Shown one piece after another: positions 11,330 to 22,639 of a stretch of DNA of 64,000 nt. Source of the DNA: Ascaphus truei. Lineage: Eukaryota; Chordata; Amphibia; Anura; Ascaphidae. Position numbers and translations under genes: made by a program. The first letter of the stretch is position 1; each line of letters starts with the position of its first letter. The stretch spans positions 124,001 through 188,000 of the forward strand of contig WSYH01000264.1 of assembly GCA_036426205.1 (NCBI GenBank), read 5' to 3'. Below the pieces are notes generated by a model, which had not been told where the DNA came from, did no database searches, and saw only the letters and a list, made by a program, of their open reading frames with translations.

Positions 11330-13250
11330 GTACCCCCCCCCTAGGAGTGACCTCCGGACGACTCCACGATGGCTTCTCAGGAAATCTGGCATGAAAATGC
11401 AAACTAATTTGGCTGCGTGGTCCCGATGACTCGGAATCCAAGATCTTTCCTCCGGGCTGAAACCTCTCCAATGCACCAGATAGTGCAGTGATCCTCTGGA
11501 GATCTTAGTCGAGAATAGATTGGATCTCGTATTCAGGTTGTCCTTGAACCATGAGAGGCGAAGTGGGAGGCACCGGAACTGAAAAGACATTTTGAACCAC
11601 AGGTTTGAGAAGAGAAACATGAAATACGGAAGGGATCCTCATGGAAGGCAGAAGAGCAAGGCGATACGCAACCGGATTGATCCTTTAAGATACAGCGAAG
11701 GGTCCAAGAAATCTGGGTGCGAACTTCATAGAGGGTACTTTCAGCCTGATGTTCCTGGATGACAACCAGACCTTTTTGACCAGGTTTAAGATCCAAAACA
11801 GATCTGCGGTGGCGATCTGCCTGATTATTTTGCCTGTTGACTGCTTGCCTGATGTTGACCTGAATCCTTTTCCACAAGTCTTGTAGAGTCTTTATTCTGT
11901 CATCCGCCGCTGAGAACCCTGAGAAAGGTAGAACAAGAGGAAGAGTGGACGGATTGAATCCGTAATTTACGAAGAATGGTGATTCCAAGGTACAGTAGAA
12001 CTGCTTTTGGCATTGTTGTGGGCAAATTCTGCCCAAGGTAAGAGTTCAGCCCAGTCATCTTGGGAGTCTGAGGTAAAGCAATGTAGATACTGTTCAAGAG
12101 ACTGATTGGTCCTCTCCGTTTGAGCATTAGTCTGAGAGTGGTATCCTGACGAGAAATGGAGGGTGATACTTAGCGGGTGACAAAACGAGCACCAGAAACA
12201 AATTGCGAGCCTCTATCTGAAACTATAACCAAAGGTACTCCATGTAACCGAAAGATCTCCTTGATGAAGACGTCAGCTAGTCTGGGAGAACTGGGCAGAC
12301 CCTTGAGGGATATGAAATGGGCCTGCTTCGAGAATCGGTCCACTACTACAAGAATTGTGTCCATACCCTTGGAACGTGGCAAGTCCACAATGAAATCCAT
12401 GGACAAATGTGTCCATGGCCGATCCGGAACAGGTAGAGATTGAAGGAGACCTGAAGGAGGTATCCTGGGAGTTTTAGTCCTGGCACACGTAGGGTACGCA
12501 GCTACAAAAAAAATGATGTCCTTTTGCATACCTGGCCACCAGAAGGTGCGAAAGATGAGGTCAAAGGTCCTCTTGATGCCGGGATGGCCTGCAGATTTGG
12601 ACGAATGGCTCCATTCGAGAACCTTCTTTCGGTGCTGAAAAGAAGTGAAGAGATGGTCCTGTTGAGGAGAGATGCCAGGGGGAATGTGACTTTGTTGACG
12701 AACAATGTCTTTGAGCGCTCCAAATGATGTGGCCGAGAGAATACATTTGGGCGGTAGAATGGGTTTTTGCTGATCCTCAGTTTTGTCGTCCAGAGAAAAT
12801 TGTTGAGATAGAGCGTCAGCTTTGAATATTTTTGGATCCGGGAAGATAGGAAATTAGGAAATTATGAAATTGAATCTAGAAAAAAATAGTGACCATCTGG
12901 CTTGACGGGCTCCCAGGCGACGTGCACCTTCAATGTAAAGCAAGTTTTTATGATCCGTGAGGATGGTTATAGGATTCTCAGTACCCTCCAGCAGATGTCT
13001 CCATTCCTCGAGAGCAAGTTTCATGGCTAAGAGTTCCCGGTTCCCAACATCGTAGTTGCGTTGGCCGAAGAATTTTTTTTTGAAAAAAAAATGCACAAGG
13101 ATGCAACCTGGCAAGAGAATTCTTCCTTTGAGACAGAATAGCACCTACGCCTACGTCAGAGGCGTCGACCTCCAGGGTGAAAGGAAGTTTGGGATCAGGA
13201 TGAAAATAACAGTCCATTATACTGTATAAACTTTTCAACTTGTTCAAATA
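11330..13250 (-). pseudogene. Chromovirus pol remnant: RNase H, integrase, chromodomain
   Basis: Minus-strand fragments in pol order. RNase H at 13247-12860 ([20 protein letters not shown], then [34 protein letters not shown]). Integrase at 12530-12170 (LSMDFIVDLPRSKG with the first catalytic Asp, VVVDRFSKQAHFI, IVSDRGSQFVSG with the second). Integrase C-terminus at 12036-11700, and a chromodomain-like end at 11540-11440 (HYLVHWRGFSPEERSWIP). Chromodomains steer integration toward marked chromatin. Stops and frameshifts separate the blocks. Gag, protease and RT are missing because the copy is cut at about 13250. It is closely related to the fuller element at 15201-21006. Confidence 0.85.
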
Positions 13251-13359
13251 TGAACCCTTAGTATCGTAGGAAAGCTAGTCTTGGCCATGCATTGCTAGTG
13301 GCCCACTAAGTGTTACAAAGGGGTTAATATACCTGTTTTCCCAAAACTAGACTAAGCAC
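13251..13359. other. Junction sequence, unassigned
   Basis: Short non-coding stretch between the broken chromovirus and the next MITE; nothing recognised. Confidence 0.3.
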
Positions 13360-13699
13360 TAGAGATGGGCAAATTTTGTTTGCGAATTTTGATCTGCCTT
13401 GGGTTAGCTGGCTCCTTTGGTCAGCGGATTTATGTGAATCAGTTTAAAATGGCAATTCGCCTTTCGCATTTTTTTTTTTAACACCAACAATCCATTTTGC
13501 ATTCCGCAATCCACTGAACGATTTTAAGGATCCAATCCGCGGCTTCAGAAATCCGCACACATATTGCTGAATCGGCGGTTTGGATTCTTAAAATCGTGGA
13601 TTGAAACTAACAATCCATGGTCGGATTTTACACTACGGAACAGAGTGGAAAACTGGGGGAAATCCAGGAAATGTATTTGAACTGTTTTGCCCATCTCTA
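13360..13699. mobile_element. MITE with TAGAGATGGGCAAA terminal inverted repeats
   Basis: Left end TAGAGATGGGCAAATTTT (13360) and right end GTTTTGCCCATCTCTA (ending 13699) are inverted repeats. The interior (gcgaattt, ccgcaatcc, aatccgcgg) holds further short inverted pairs around 13490-13620. It has no ORF, about 340 bp. The terminal sequence is hAT-like, but no clear 8-bp target duplication was seen. Confidence 0.6.
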
Positions 13700-13904
13700 C
13701 TAACTACCCCCCTTGCATACCAAAGGGAATAATAAGGCATTACATGCCTTACAAATCCATATAACAAATAATAGGTTAACTCCACCCTTTCTCTCTCTAA
13801 GGAGCCTAACCACCATCTCCCATGGCAATCACACCCATAACGCCACCCAAAAAAAAGGACCATACCTTCTAATCGTGGTGAAACCTATCCCATACTTCAT
13901 TTTG

Positions 13905-14235
13905 TAAAGCCAGTATAACCAACCTCACACTGATGAGACCCATTATGGTCAAAACGGCTATCTTTGCATGGGTTTACTGGCTATGCATCTTAACCCAGAC
14001 TGTGCTCAAAAGCTGTGAAATGCAGCAAGCCTAAGGTTATAGGGGATCATGTTATATGGTTTTGAAGCAAAAGTTGGCAATGTGTGCTCATTTGCATGTC
14101 ATTTCCCAGAATACCTTGCTGCAGTGGAAGCACTGTGTGCTGGGTGATAATGGTGAAAGGCAGGGTGCAGACCTGTCTAAGACATGCAAATGAGCTTACA
14201 GTAATATTTCCATTTGATATATATATATATATATA
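13905..14235 (+). repeat. Hammerhead/octamer repeat family, copy 1
   Basis: Contains a hammerhead-like block (13921-13975), then tgctcatttgcatgtcatttc, ccttgctgcagtggaagcactg and gacatgcaaatgagc, ending in a (TA)n tract at 14217. Relatives lie at 14300-14555, 34290-34440, 43985-44135, 44745-44900 and 59905-60290. Two oppositely oriented ATGCAAAT octamers flank the middle. No coding potential. The small size and AT tail suggest a non-autonomous element. Confidence 0.6.
13921..13975 (+). ncRNA. Hammerhead-like motif, degenerate
   Basis: Core CTGATGA at 13930-13936 is intact. Stem II is a perfect GACC-cattat-GGTC (13937-13950). The second core strand reads AAAAC instead of GAAAC, and the helix III/cleavage region (GGCTATC) has drifted. 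It aligns base for base with the better copy at 59931-59974. Confidence 0.45.
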
Positions 14236-14239
14236 TATC

Positions 14240-14555
14240 ACATTTTAAGTTATGGTGGGTGAAAAAGGCAACAAAATGCCTCCACCGTTAGCATATAGCC
14301 AATAAAGAATATCACTTGTGAGCACATTCACATGTCTTAGACAGGTCTGCAACCCTGCCTTTCAACCATTATCACCTAGCATACAGGGCTCCCACTGCAG
14401 CAAGGGATTCTGGGAAATGACATGCAAATGAGCACACAATGTGTCACCTTTTGCCTGGAATATCGATTCACATGGAGCCCATTTAAGCTGATGCATTGCC
14501 GTTCACACAATGTGTCATTTCCCAGAATCCCTTGCTGTAGTGGGAGCCCTGTGTA
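14240..14555 (-). repeat. Hammerhead/octamer repeat family, copy 2 (inverted, partial)
   Basis: Carries, in reverse orientation, the block tcttagacaggtctgcaacc, ttgctgcagtgggagccc, and the octamer motif gacatgcaaatgagcacac. With copy 1 it forms a local inverted pair around the (TA)n at 14217-14240. A third partial piece (cccagaatcccttgctgtag) touches the Tc1 remnant at 14520-14555. Confidence 0.55.
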
Positions 14556-15047
14556 CAACAGAATGGCTGAAAAATAAAAGAATCAAGGTGTTGCAATGAC
14601 CCAGTCAAAGTCCAGACCTCAACCCGATTGAAATGCAGTGGCGGGACCTTAAGAGAGCTGTGCATAAACAAATGCCCGCAAACCTCAATGAACTAAAGCA
14701 ACGTTGTAAAGAAAAGTGGGCCAAAATTTCTCCACAACGATGTGAGAGACTGATAAAGTCAAATAGAAAATGATTACTTCAAGTTATTGCTGCTAAAGTT
14801 GGTTCTACAAGCTATTGAATCATAAGGTGTACTTAGTTTTTCACACATGACTTCTCCATTTTGGCTTTATTTTTGTTAAATAAATCATGACACGTTGTAA
14901 TATGTGATGTGTTGTTGTTCATCTAGGGTTGTATTTGCATAATTTTTAGACCTGCTAAGGAACAGATGGTTGTTATTATGTCCTTATATGAAAAACCATA
15001 GAATTAAAAGAGGGTGTACTTTCTTTTTCACACAACTGTACCTTCAC
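14556..15047 (+). pseudogene. Tc1-like transposon 3' remnant
   Basis: The plus-strand frame gives SQSPDLNPIEMQWRDLKRAV followed by HKQMPANLNELKQRCKEKWA and PQRCERLIKSNRK, then a stop. This is the C-terminal end of a Tc1/mariner DDE transposase, and SPDLNPIE holds the last catalytic acidic residue. The 3' flank ends with gggtgtactttctttttcacac at about 15017-15040, the usual Tc1-type inverted terminal repeat. Upstream transposase and the 5' TIR are missing, so it is a 5'-truncated dead copy fused to the octamer repeat. Confidence 0.85.
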
Positions 15048-15200
15048 TAGAGAGTGTCATCACTAGACATATTAGTGCTTAGGTTTTTTTAAGCATTTGC
15101 GTTTTTGTTGTCTGTTCTATTTCAGTGAAAATTTAAATGTATTTATTTTGTTATAATAGGTAGAGGAGTGTGCATCAACAGGGTTCTTTATCTCTCATGT

Positions 15201-15983
15201 TGTAACGCTCGTGCTGCCCACAAACCTGACTCAGACCCTGGTACTGAGGTGGGAAGGCAGAATACCACACACCCACAGCAGTGGAGGCGTGCCCGGAGGG
15301 TGGTAGTTTAGCGTTGCCGGGACTGGGCTGTAGAGAGAGGGTAAGTGTACTTGCCGGGTCCATAGTTAGAGATGGTAGAATTGTCAAAGTCCGTATGCCA
15401 AGGTCTGGGGTTAGAGAGAGCAGCGTAGTGAGTGTCCGTGTAGTCGAGTTCGGGGTTAGAGAGAGCAGCGTGGTCAGTATCCGTGGAGCCGATTTCTGGG
15501 TTAGAGAGGTACATGAGGTCGAGGGTAAGCCAAGGTCCGAATTCCAGAGGGGGTCCGCAGACAGGCCAGGTCATCCACAAAGTATCCGCTGTAAAGACAA
15601 GACAGGGAGCAAAGCACAAGACACAGGGCAGCACTAGGCTACGAGAGGTTATGCTGAGCACTGACTGAGTGCAGGAACAGGAACTAAGTAGTAGCAGGAA
15701 ACCAATAGGGGTGGGGCGGAGCGGAGGCGCGGCCCAAGTGGAGGCTGGGATAGGACACAGGAGACATGGGGCAAATTAGTGCTTGACACGCAGCTGTTGA
15801 TCAAAGGAGGCAGGGCCAAGCTCCTTGGCAGCAGAAGAAGAAGAGCGAGTGCGCGGGCGCTCTGTAACTGGAGCAGGGGTGCGCGCATGGGTGGAGAGGG
15901 GAGCGGAGGCAGCGGCAGCTGCGGTACTATTGCCAGGTAAGGAGGGAACACACCGCAAGGGACGTGTTCCCCAATTCCTTACA
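15201..15983 (-). mobile_element. 3' LTR of Ty3/gypsy chromovirus (element 15201-21006)
   Basis: 783 bp, plus-strand edges TGTAACGCTCG (15201) and CCTTACA (15983). It matches 20230-21006 closely. Next to it on the internal side is a polypurine tract (plus cccccttgagg). The 5 bases outside the left edge are CATGT (15196-15200); see the target-duplication entry at 25422. Confidence 0.9.
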
Positions 15984-18900
15984 GTACCCCCCTTGAGGAT
16001 CAAATCTTGATGATCTTCCCAAGGTTTGAGTGGGAATTTCTAGTGGAATTGCTTGAGTAGGGTTGGAGCGCGAATTTTCTGTCATGGAACCCAAGAGCAT
16101 TCCTCTGGTCCAAAAACCCTCCAGTGGACCAAGAAATGAACCTTCCCTCTAGAGACTCTGGAGTCAATAATAGACTATCTCAAATTCCTGTTGGCCTTGG
16201 ACCGTGACCAGAGGTGGTCTGTGAGAATGGTCAGGAAATCGAGGGTTCTGGATGTATGGCTTCAATAGAGATACATGGAAGACTGCCGGGATTCTCATTG
16301 ATGGAGGTAGTTGAAGGCGGTAGGCCACAGGATTCACCTGTTCGGTAACTGCAAAAGGTCCTAGGAATCTTGGAGCAAATTTTAGAGAGGGAGTCTTCAA
16401 TCTTATATTTCTGGAGGATAACCATACCTTGTCTCCTGGCAGACACTTGGGTGCCTTTTGCCAATACCCATCCGCCTGTCTTTTCTGCCTACGGACAGAT
16501 TCTTGTAGAGTCTTCTGTATTTACTCTGGCATCTGCTGCTGGGACTCCGGATGAGGAGGCAGAGATAGGAAGACGGGCTGAAAACCATAGTTTTTAGAGA
16601 AGGGTGACTCCTGGGTGGACTCATTCCTGAGGAAATTATGAGCGAACTCTGCCCAAGGTAACAGATCCGCCCAATTGTCTTGAGAATCAGAGATGAAACA
16701 TCTTAAATACTGTTCGAGAGATTCATTCCTTCTCTCTGTCTGACCATTCGTTTGAGGGTGATATCCAGAGGAGAAGCGATATATCTAACCTTTGCGCGAA
16801 AGCACGCAAAAACTTTGAAATAAACTGTGAACCACGGTCTGAAACAATTGAGAGGGGAACACCATGGATACGGAAGACCTCCTTGATGTATATGTCTGCC
16901 AAGGTGGCAGAATTAGGAAGACCCTTGAGGGGTATAAAGTGGGCTTGTTGGATAATCTATCTACAATGACCAATATGGTGTTCATACAATTCGAAACTGG
17001 GAGCTTGACAATAAAGTCCATAGACAAGTGTGACCAAGGACAATCTGGGATAGGGAGAGGATGGAGCAGACCAGATGGCTTATGACAGGCAGACTTGTTT
17101 TGAGCGCAGATAGAGCAAGAAGGGATGAATTCCTTGATGTCCCTCAGCATGTTGGGCCACCAGAATGTGCGCCTGATTTAATCGGAAGTTCTCCTCATAC
17201 CTGGATGGCCAGCAGATTTAGAAGAGTTACCCCACTCAAGAATCTTCTGGTGGAATTGTGGAGCAGCATATAAGCAACCCTCTGGTACCTCAAAACCCTC
17301 AAATCTGGGATTGGCCCTCCAGGATTTTGTCCAGCACATCGAAGGAGTTTGCGGCAATGATATAACTGGATGGTAGGATAGTCTCTGGGATGTCCTCGGG
17401 CTTTTCTTCTGTGACGAATTGACGAGATAAGGCATCAGCTTTGATATTCTTGGTACCTGGGATGTACGAAATAATATAATTAAACCTTGAGAAAAAGAGA
17501 GCCCATCGAGCCTGCCGTGAACCGAGACAGAGAGCACCTTCAATGTATAGTAAATTCTTGTGATCCGTGAGGATGGAAATGGGGTTCTCGTTGCCCTCTA
17601 AGAGATGTCTCAATTCCTGAAGTGCATCTTAATGGTTAGTAATTCTCTGTTGCCGGCATCATAATTTTGCTCCGCAGAGGAGAATTTCTTTGAGAAGAAC
17701 CCACACGGATGCAAGTTATCTTGAGGAGAAGACCTTTGTGAAAGAATGGCTCCTGCTCCAATATCCGAGGCATCTACCTCCAAAGTGAATGGAAGGGTGG
17801 GATCTGGATGGCGTAGAATGGGGGCGGAAACAAACGCTCTCTTGAGACCCTCGAAGGCCTGACTAGCTTCGGGAGGCCAAGATGAGGGGTCTGCCCCTTT
17901 CTTGGTAAGGGCACTGATAGGAGCCACAGTGGTGGAAAAGTTATGAATGAATTTACGATAATAATTAGCAAAGCCAAGGAATTGCCTTAAGAGAAGTGGG
18001 CTGGGGCCAATCTAGAACAGCTTTGAGTTTCTCTGGGTCCATGGCAAATCCCTCATCAGAAATTATATCACCTAGAAATGAAGTGGAGGTCTGGTGGAAC
18101 ATGCATTTTTCCATCTTAGCGTAGAGTTGATTCTTGCGTAAGCGAGAGAGAACAAGCGGTGTGCTGGATGTGTTAGTCTAAGGACCTTGAAAAATTGAGA
18201 ATGTCATCCAGATACATGATAACAAAAAGATTTAAGACATCACGGAAAATCTCGTTGACGAAGTCCTGGAACACCGCTGGTGCATTACATAGTCCAAAAG
18301 GCATCACCAGATACTCGTAATGGCCTTCGCGTGTATTAAAGACCGTCTTCCACTCATCTCCTTCTCGTATGCGTATAAGATTATAGGCCCCACGAAGGTC
18401 GAGTTTGGAAAAGATGGTGGTACCCTGCAGGCGGTTGAAGAGATCTGAGATGAGCGGCAAGGGATAACAATTTTTTTAAGCAATCTAATTAAGACCTCTA
18501 TAGTCTATGCATGGGTGCAATGACCCATCCTTTTTCTTTACAAAAAAGAACCCGGCTCCCGCAGAGGAGGAGGAATTTCTAATAAACCCCTTCTTAAGGT
18601 TTTCCTGAATATATTCAGACATGGCCCTAGTCACGGGAAGGGACAAAGGGTACGACCTGGCCTTGGGGGGAATGGCACCGTGCAAAAGATCTATGGGGCA
18701 GTTGAAAGGACGATGAGGTGGCAAGGTTTCAGAACGGACTTTATCGAAAACATCCAAAAATTCAGAATATACCTCACGGAGAGAAGGTTTACCATGCTTA
18801 GTGATATCCAAGCTGGTGAGAATTCTCACTGGAGAGGTAGTAATCTCCTTGGGAGACGGACTCCATCGTATGGGGTCGTTGGCGGTCCAATCAATAAGAC

Positions 18901-19290
18901 GATTGTTAAGCTGTAACCACGGTAGCCCCAGGATTACCTGCACAGAAGGGTAGTGTATTACATCCAGAGAATTCTCCTCCGAGTATCCATCTTTCATGGA
19001 GAGTGAGAGAGGAAGCGTCTCTAAAGAAATGAAGGCCGGTTGAAGAGGACACCCATCTATGGCCTCAAGACCGACAGGCACCGCCTTTTCTACCAGGGGA
19101 AGGTTATATTTGGTAGCGAAATCTTGATCCACAAAGTTCCCTCCGGAGCCGGAGTCAATGAATGCAGAAGCAGATATACAGAAGTTGGGACCTTCGAGGT
19201 AGACCGGAAGCATGCTTCTTTTAGGCAAGTTTTCCTTGGTAGAGGGAAGAGAAGAATGAGACTCCCTCATACTTCATTGGGTGTTGGTGT
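15984..19290 (-). pseudogene. Chromovirus pol: protease, RT, RNase H, integrase, chromodomain
   Basis: The minus-strand blocks run in order. Aspartic protease at 19200-18900 (SASAFIDSGSGGNFVDQDFA). RT at 18560-18170 (FFFVKKKDGSLHPCIDYRGL, then [42 protein letters not shown] with YLDD at 18203-18214). RNase H at 17860-17380 ([48 protein letters not shown]). Integrase at 17150-16790 (CSICAQNKSACHKPSGLLHP, LSMDFIVKLP). Integrase C-terminus at 16400-16160, and a chromodomain-like end at about 16160-16040 ([18 protein letters not shown]). Its order protease-RT-RNase H-integrase is the usual Ty3/gypsy order. Stops just after IDYRGL and frameshifts in integrase show it is dead. The relation to the sushi/Hsr1-type amphibian and fish chromoviruses is inferred. 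Confidence 0.9.
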
Positions 19291-20227
19291 TTCCCGGTTT
19301 CAAGGGACAGCGATGCAAGAGATGCCCATGCGAGGCGCAGTAGAAACATAGGCCCTGGGTCCTCCGGCGTATTCTCTCAGAGGAGGAGAGTTGATGGCTT
19401 CCCAACCATACAATACAACTGCATAGGTTCTGGGGTCTCTAAGGCTGGGGGTGAAGGAATGGAATCTCTGTGAGCAAGAGGCATAGAAGTGAGAGTGTGA
19501 GAGCGCTGATGTTCGACTCATCTTTCCTGGATACGTTGACCTACCCTAATACATACGGCTATGAGGTCTTCAAGTGCGGTAGGTCTCTCCTGGGCAGCCA
19601 ACTCGTTTTTCAAAGATTCAGAGAGTCCCTGCCAGAAGGCAGCGGATAAGGCCTCGTTATTCCAACCCGTCTCCGCCGCAATCGTCCGGAATTCTACGTC
19701 ATATTTTGCCACAGACCTGTGCCCCTGCGAGAAATGGAATAAAGAGGAAGCAGCCGTAATTTTCCAACTTGGGGTGTCAAATACTTGTTGAAATTCTTTT
19801 TTGAAACTAGCAAAGTCCTGGGTACTGTAAGTTCTGGCCTTTGTTCCCAGATGGGAGATGCCCATGCTAGCGCATCGCCAGTTAATAATGCAATAATTGA
19901 TGCTACCTTAGCTCTAGCGGAAGTGAAGTGGGAGGGAGACAGCTCAAACTGTATGTCACACTGGTTAAGAAAACCCGTGCAGCCAAGAGGATCACCTGCA
20001 TATCTGTTTGGCGTGGGGAGACGTGGTTCCATTGGTGCCGTGCCCTCTGTTGTGGAAGCAGACAAAGTAGCAGGCCTGATGATTCTCGACTGAAATTGAT
20101 GGAGAGAGAGTGTAGCAACCTGCTGCGCAAGACCGGTGACCTGGTTATTCAGAGATTGAAAGTGTTCAGAGATAGCAAAGAGGGCTTGGCCCACCTCACT
20201 GGGGTCTGGGTTTGTTGGGCTCAACAT
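19290..20227 (-). pseudogene. Chromovirus gag (capsid and CCHC knuckle)
   Basis: The start ATG lies at 20227-20225, only two bases after the 5' LTR. The first part gives MLSPTNPDPSEVGQALFAIS, then QCDIQFELSPSHFTSARAKV and SIIALLTGDALAWASPIWE. This is the capsid pattern of sushi-type gag. A frameshift near 19800-19860 moves the frame to FASFKKEFQQVFDTP, then GLSESLKNELAAQERPTALE. A zinc knuckle of spacing CX2CX4HX4C (CFYCASHGHLLHRC) lies at about 19305-19350. Gag packages the RNA and forms the particle. The lack of room for a normal tRNA primer site suggests self-priming, as in the Tf1/sushi group. Confidence 0.85.
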
Positions 20228-20229
20228 AC

Positions 20230-21006
20230 TGTAACGCTCGTGCTGCCCACAAACCTGCAAGAACCCGGTACTGAGGTGGGAAGGCAGAATACCACACACC
20301 TACAGCAGTGGAGGCGTGCCTGGAGGGTGGTAGTTTAGCATTGCCGGGTCTGAACTGTAGATAGAGGGTTAGTGTACTTGCCGGGCCCGTAGTTAGAGAT
20401 GGTAGAATTGTCATAGTCCGTAAGCCAAGATCTGGGGTTAGAGAGAGAGCAGAGTAGTGAGTGTCCGTGTAGCCGAGTTCAGGGTTAGAGAGAGAAGCTT
20501 GGTCAGTATCCGTGGAGCAGAGTTCAGGGTTAGAGAGGTACACGAGGTCGAGGGTAAGCCAAGGTCCGAATTCCAGAGGGGGTCCGCAGACAGGCCAGGT
20601 CGTCCACAAGCTATCCACTGTAAAGACAAGACAGGGAGCAAAGCCCAAGACACAGGGCAGCACTAGGCTACGAGAGGTTGTGCTGAGCACTGACTGAGTG
20701 CAGGAACAGGAACTAAGTAGTAACAAGAAACCAATAGGAGCGGGGGCGGAGCAGAGGCGTGGCCCCAGCGGAGGCTGGGATAGGACACCGGAGACAAGGG
20801 GCAAATTAGTGCTTGACACGCAGCTGGTGATCAGAGGAGGTAGGGCCAAGCTCCGTGGCAGCAGCAGAAGAGTGTGTGCGTGCTCTGTAACTGGAGCAGG
20901 GGTGCGCACATGGGCGGAGAGGGGAGCGGAGGCAGTGGCAGCTGCGGTACTATTGCCAGGTAAGGAGGGAACACATCGCAAGGGATGTGTTCCCCGATTC
21001 CTTACA
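20230..21006 (-). mobile_element. 5' LTR of Ty3/gypsy chromovirus
   Basis: 777 bp with plus-strand edges TGTAACGCTCG (20230) and CCTTACA (21006). It is the same as the 3' LTR apart from scattered substitutions and short indels, so the insertion is not very recent. Beyond the right edge the next LTR element starts after only three bases. Confidence 0.9.
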
Positions 21007-21009
21007 CGT

Positions 21010-21785
21010 TGTGACATAGTCCAAAGATGTTAGGCAGCTTTCTGCCCCATTTTAGAGCAGAAAGTGCAGGAATAGTTACAAATGATCCGTTCCACAGCTT
21101 CCCATTAACTCAGGCAGCTGGATGGAAAATCCAGACCACAGATTACCATGGCTCTAGTTCTCCCTCACCTGCTCTTCTAATCACATGCACAGGTATTTAG
21201 AGCAGAGAGGTTTTGCATTTCTCTCTCTCTCCTTGGAGCCTGGGGGCTGGGGGTGTCGCTGCTCCCCTGCATCCAGTATCGGGGTTGACGGCCCCTCCAC
21301 GTATCACAGTACCAGAGGATTTGCCTGGACTCCACGAACAGATAAGACAAAACAAATGGTTACTGCTGTTGCTAAAAGACTGTACTGTATCTTGTGACCC
21401 TAAATGAGAGAGCATTGTTTTAAGCTGGGGAACCAGCTTAGTTGGCCAGCTGCTGTTAGAGAGACTGATTCTGATGTGTAGTTAGATCCCTGAAAGGGAT
21501 AGGATTTTGCTTATATGATTTTGGTTTTATTTCTTGAAATAACAGTGTGGGAAATATGGTAACACTGAAATATGTGAACTGCTGAATGAAAGTATCTGAG
21601 TACCTCTAACCTTCACATGTTAAAGCTGCAGTACCTTACTTGGATGAAAATAAAGCAGGCAGAAGCCTGAGTTAAGCAGCATAATACTTTGCATGATCCT
21701 GTTTGTTGTATAATTAACCCTAGAAGACTGTGTCGGGAAGAACCCAGACAGACGTCAGCACTACAAAAGAGGGGCGTTTGTCACA
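21010..21785 (+). mobile_element. 5' LTR of pol-less LTR element (21010-25420)
   Basis: Begins TGTGACATAGTCC and ends GTTTGTCACA, giving a TGTGACA/TGTCACA terminal pair; 776 bp. Its twin is at 24661-25420. The internal region opens TATGGTGGAGAATGCGGG, a plausible tRNA-type primer site because it starts with TGG. The tRNA was not identified. Confidence 0.9.
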
Positions 21786-22430
21786 TATGGTGGAGAATGC
21801 GGGAGACACTAAAAGTCTGTGGGTTTGCAAAAAATGCGGGGGTTTAAAATGGCCGCCGAGCTGAACTAAAGTACAGATGCTATGAGTGAAGTCTGTCCCA
21901 CTGTGTATATCAGTGTGCTTCTATCATACACAGAGAATGTGCGAAGTGTGGATGCAATAGCACCCTGAACCCAAACAGAAAACCAAAATGTTTTTTGCTG
22001 AAAAAAAAAAAAATTTGCATCTAGCAAATGCTGTTTGTAAAGCTAATGCTTTTGCTGAAGTGAGTGAATTTGCAGCTAGCAAGTGCTGTATGCAAGTTGC
22101 TGAAGTGAGTGAATTGCAGCTAGCAAATTGTCCTGCCGGGTTTAAATGGCCGACGTGAAATGTTTGTTGTGTAATGTACGTAACCACAAAACAGTGTCCC
22201 TCAGGCCATACTATGATCACGACCCTGGAGGAGATCCGTACCCACAGATGAATTTAGTATGCGGGGCCTGTCGTGAAGTGGTCACATGGAAGATGTGTGC
22301 CCCAAAATTTTCAAAGACAAACAGCTGCAAAGCAAGCAACGCCTGTGAGGGCAACAGAGTGTGGAAGCTGATAACAGTGAGTGTGTGCCCAGTACACTGA
22401 TATCTCTGGAGCTATAAAGCAAAAGAAAGA
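21786..22430 (+). pseudogene. Cys-rich zinc-binding-like segments of LTR element
   Basis: Two cysteine-rich stretches lie just inside the 5' LTR. The first (about 21860-21990, broken by stops) includes SHCVYQCASIIHRECAKCGC. The second starts at ATG 22146 and reads MADVKCLLCNVRNHKTVSL, then PQMNLVCGACREVVTWKMC. Paired Cys-X2-Cys units with nearby His suggest zinc binding. Both are preceded by similar AATGGCCG starts, so they may be an old duplication. The family is not recognised. Position next to the primer site fits a gag-like or accessory protein. Confidence 0.45.
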
Positions 22431-22639
22431 AAAACTGTTCCTCAAGTCACAGGGGAAGTGAACGAGCCACTTGAACCTGCACTGTCAGGACATGCGTCAG
22501 AAAGGCGCCGAGATGAGCAACAGCCCATAGGGCCTGGCGCAATCGTCCCAGGAATGACGAACGCCTAGAGATGACAAAGGCTACTGCTACCATCATAGGC
22601 AGAGAGCCAGCGAATCAAAGAAAACAGAACAGACTGGAA

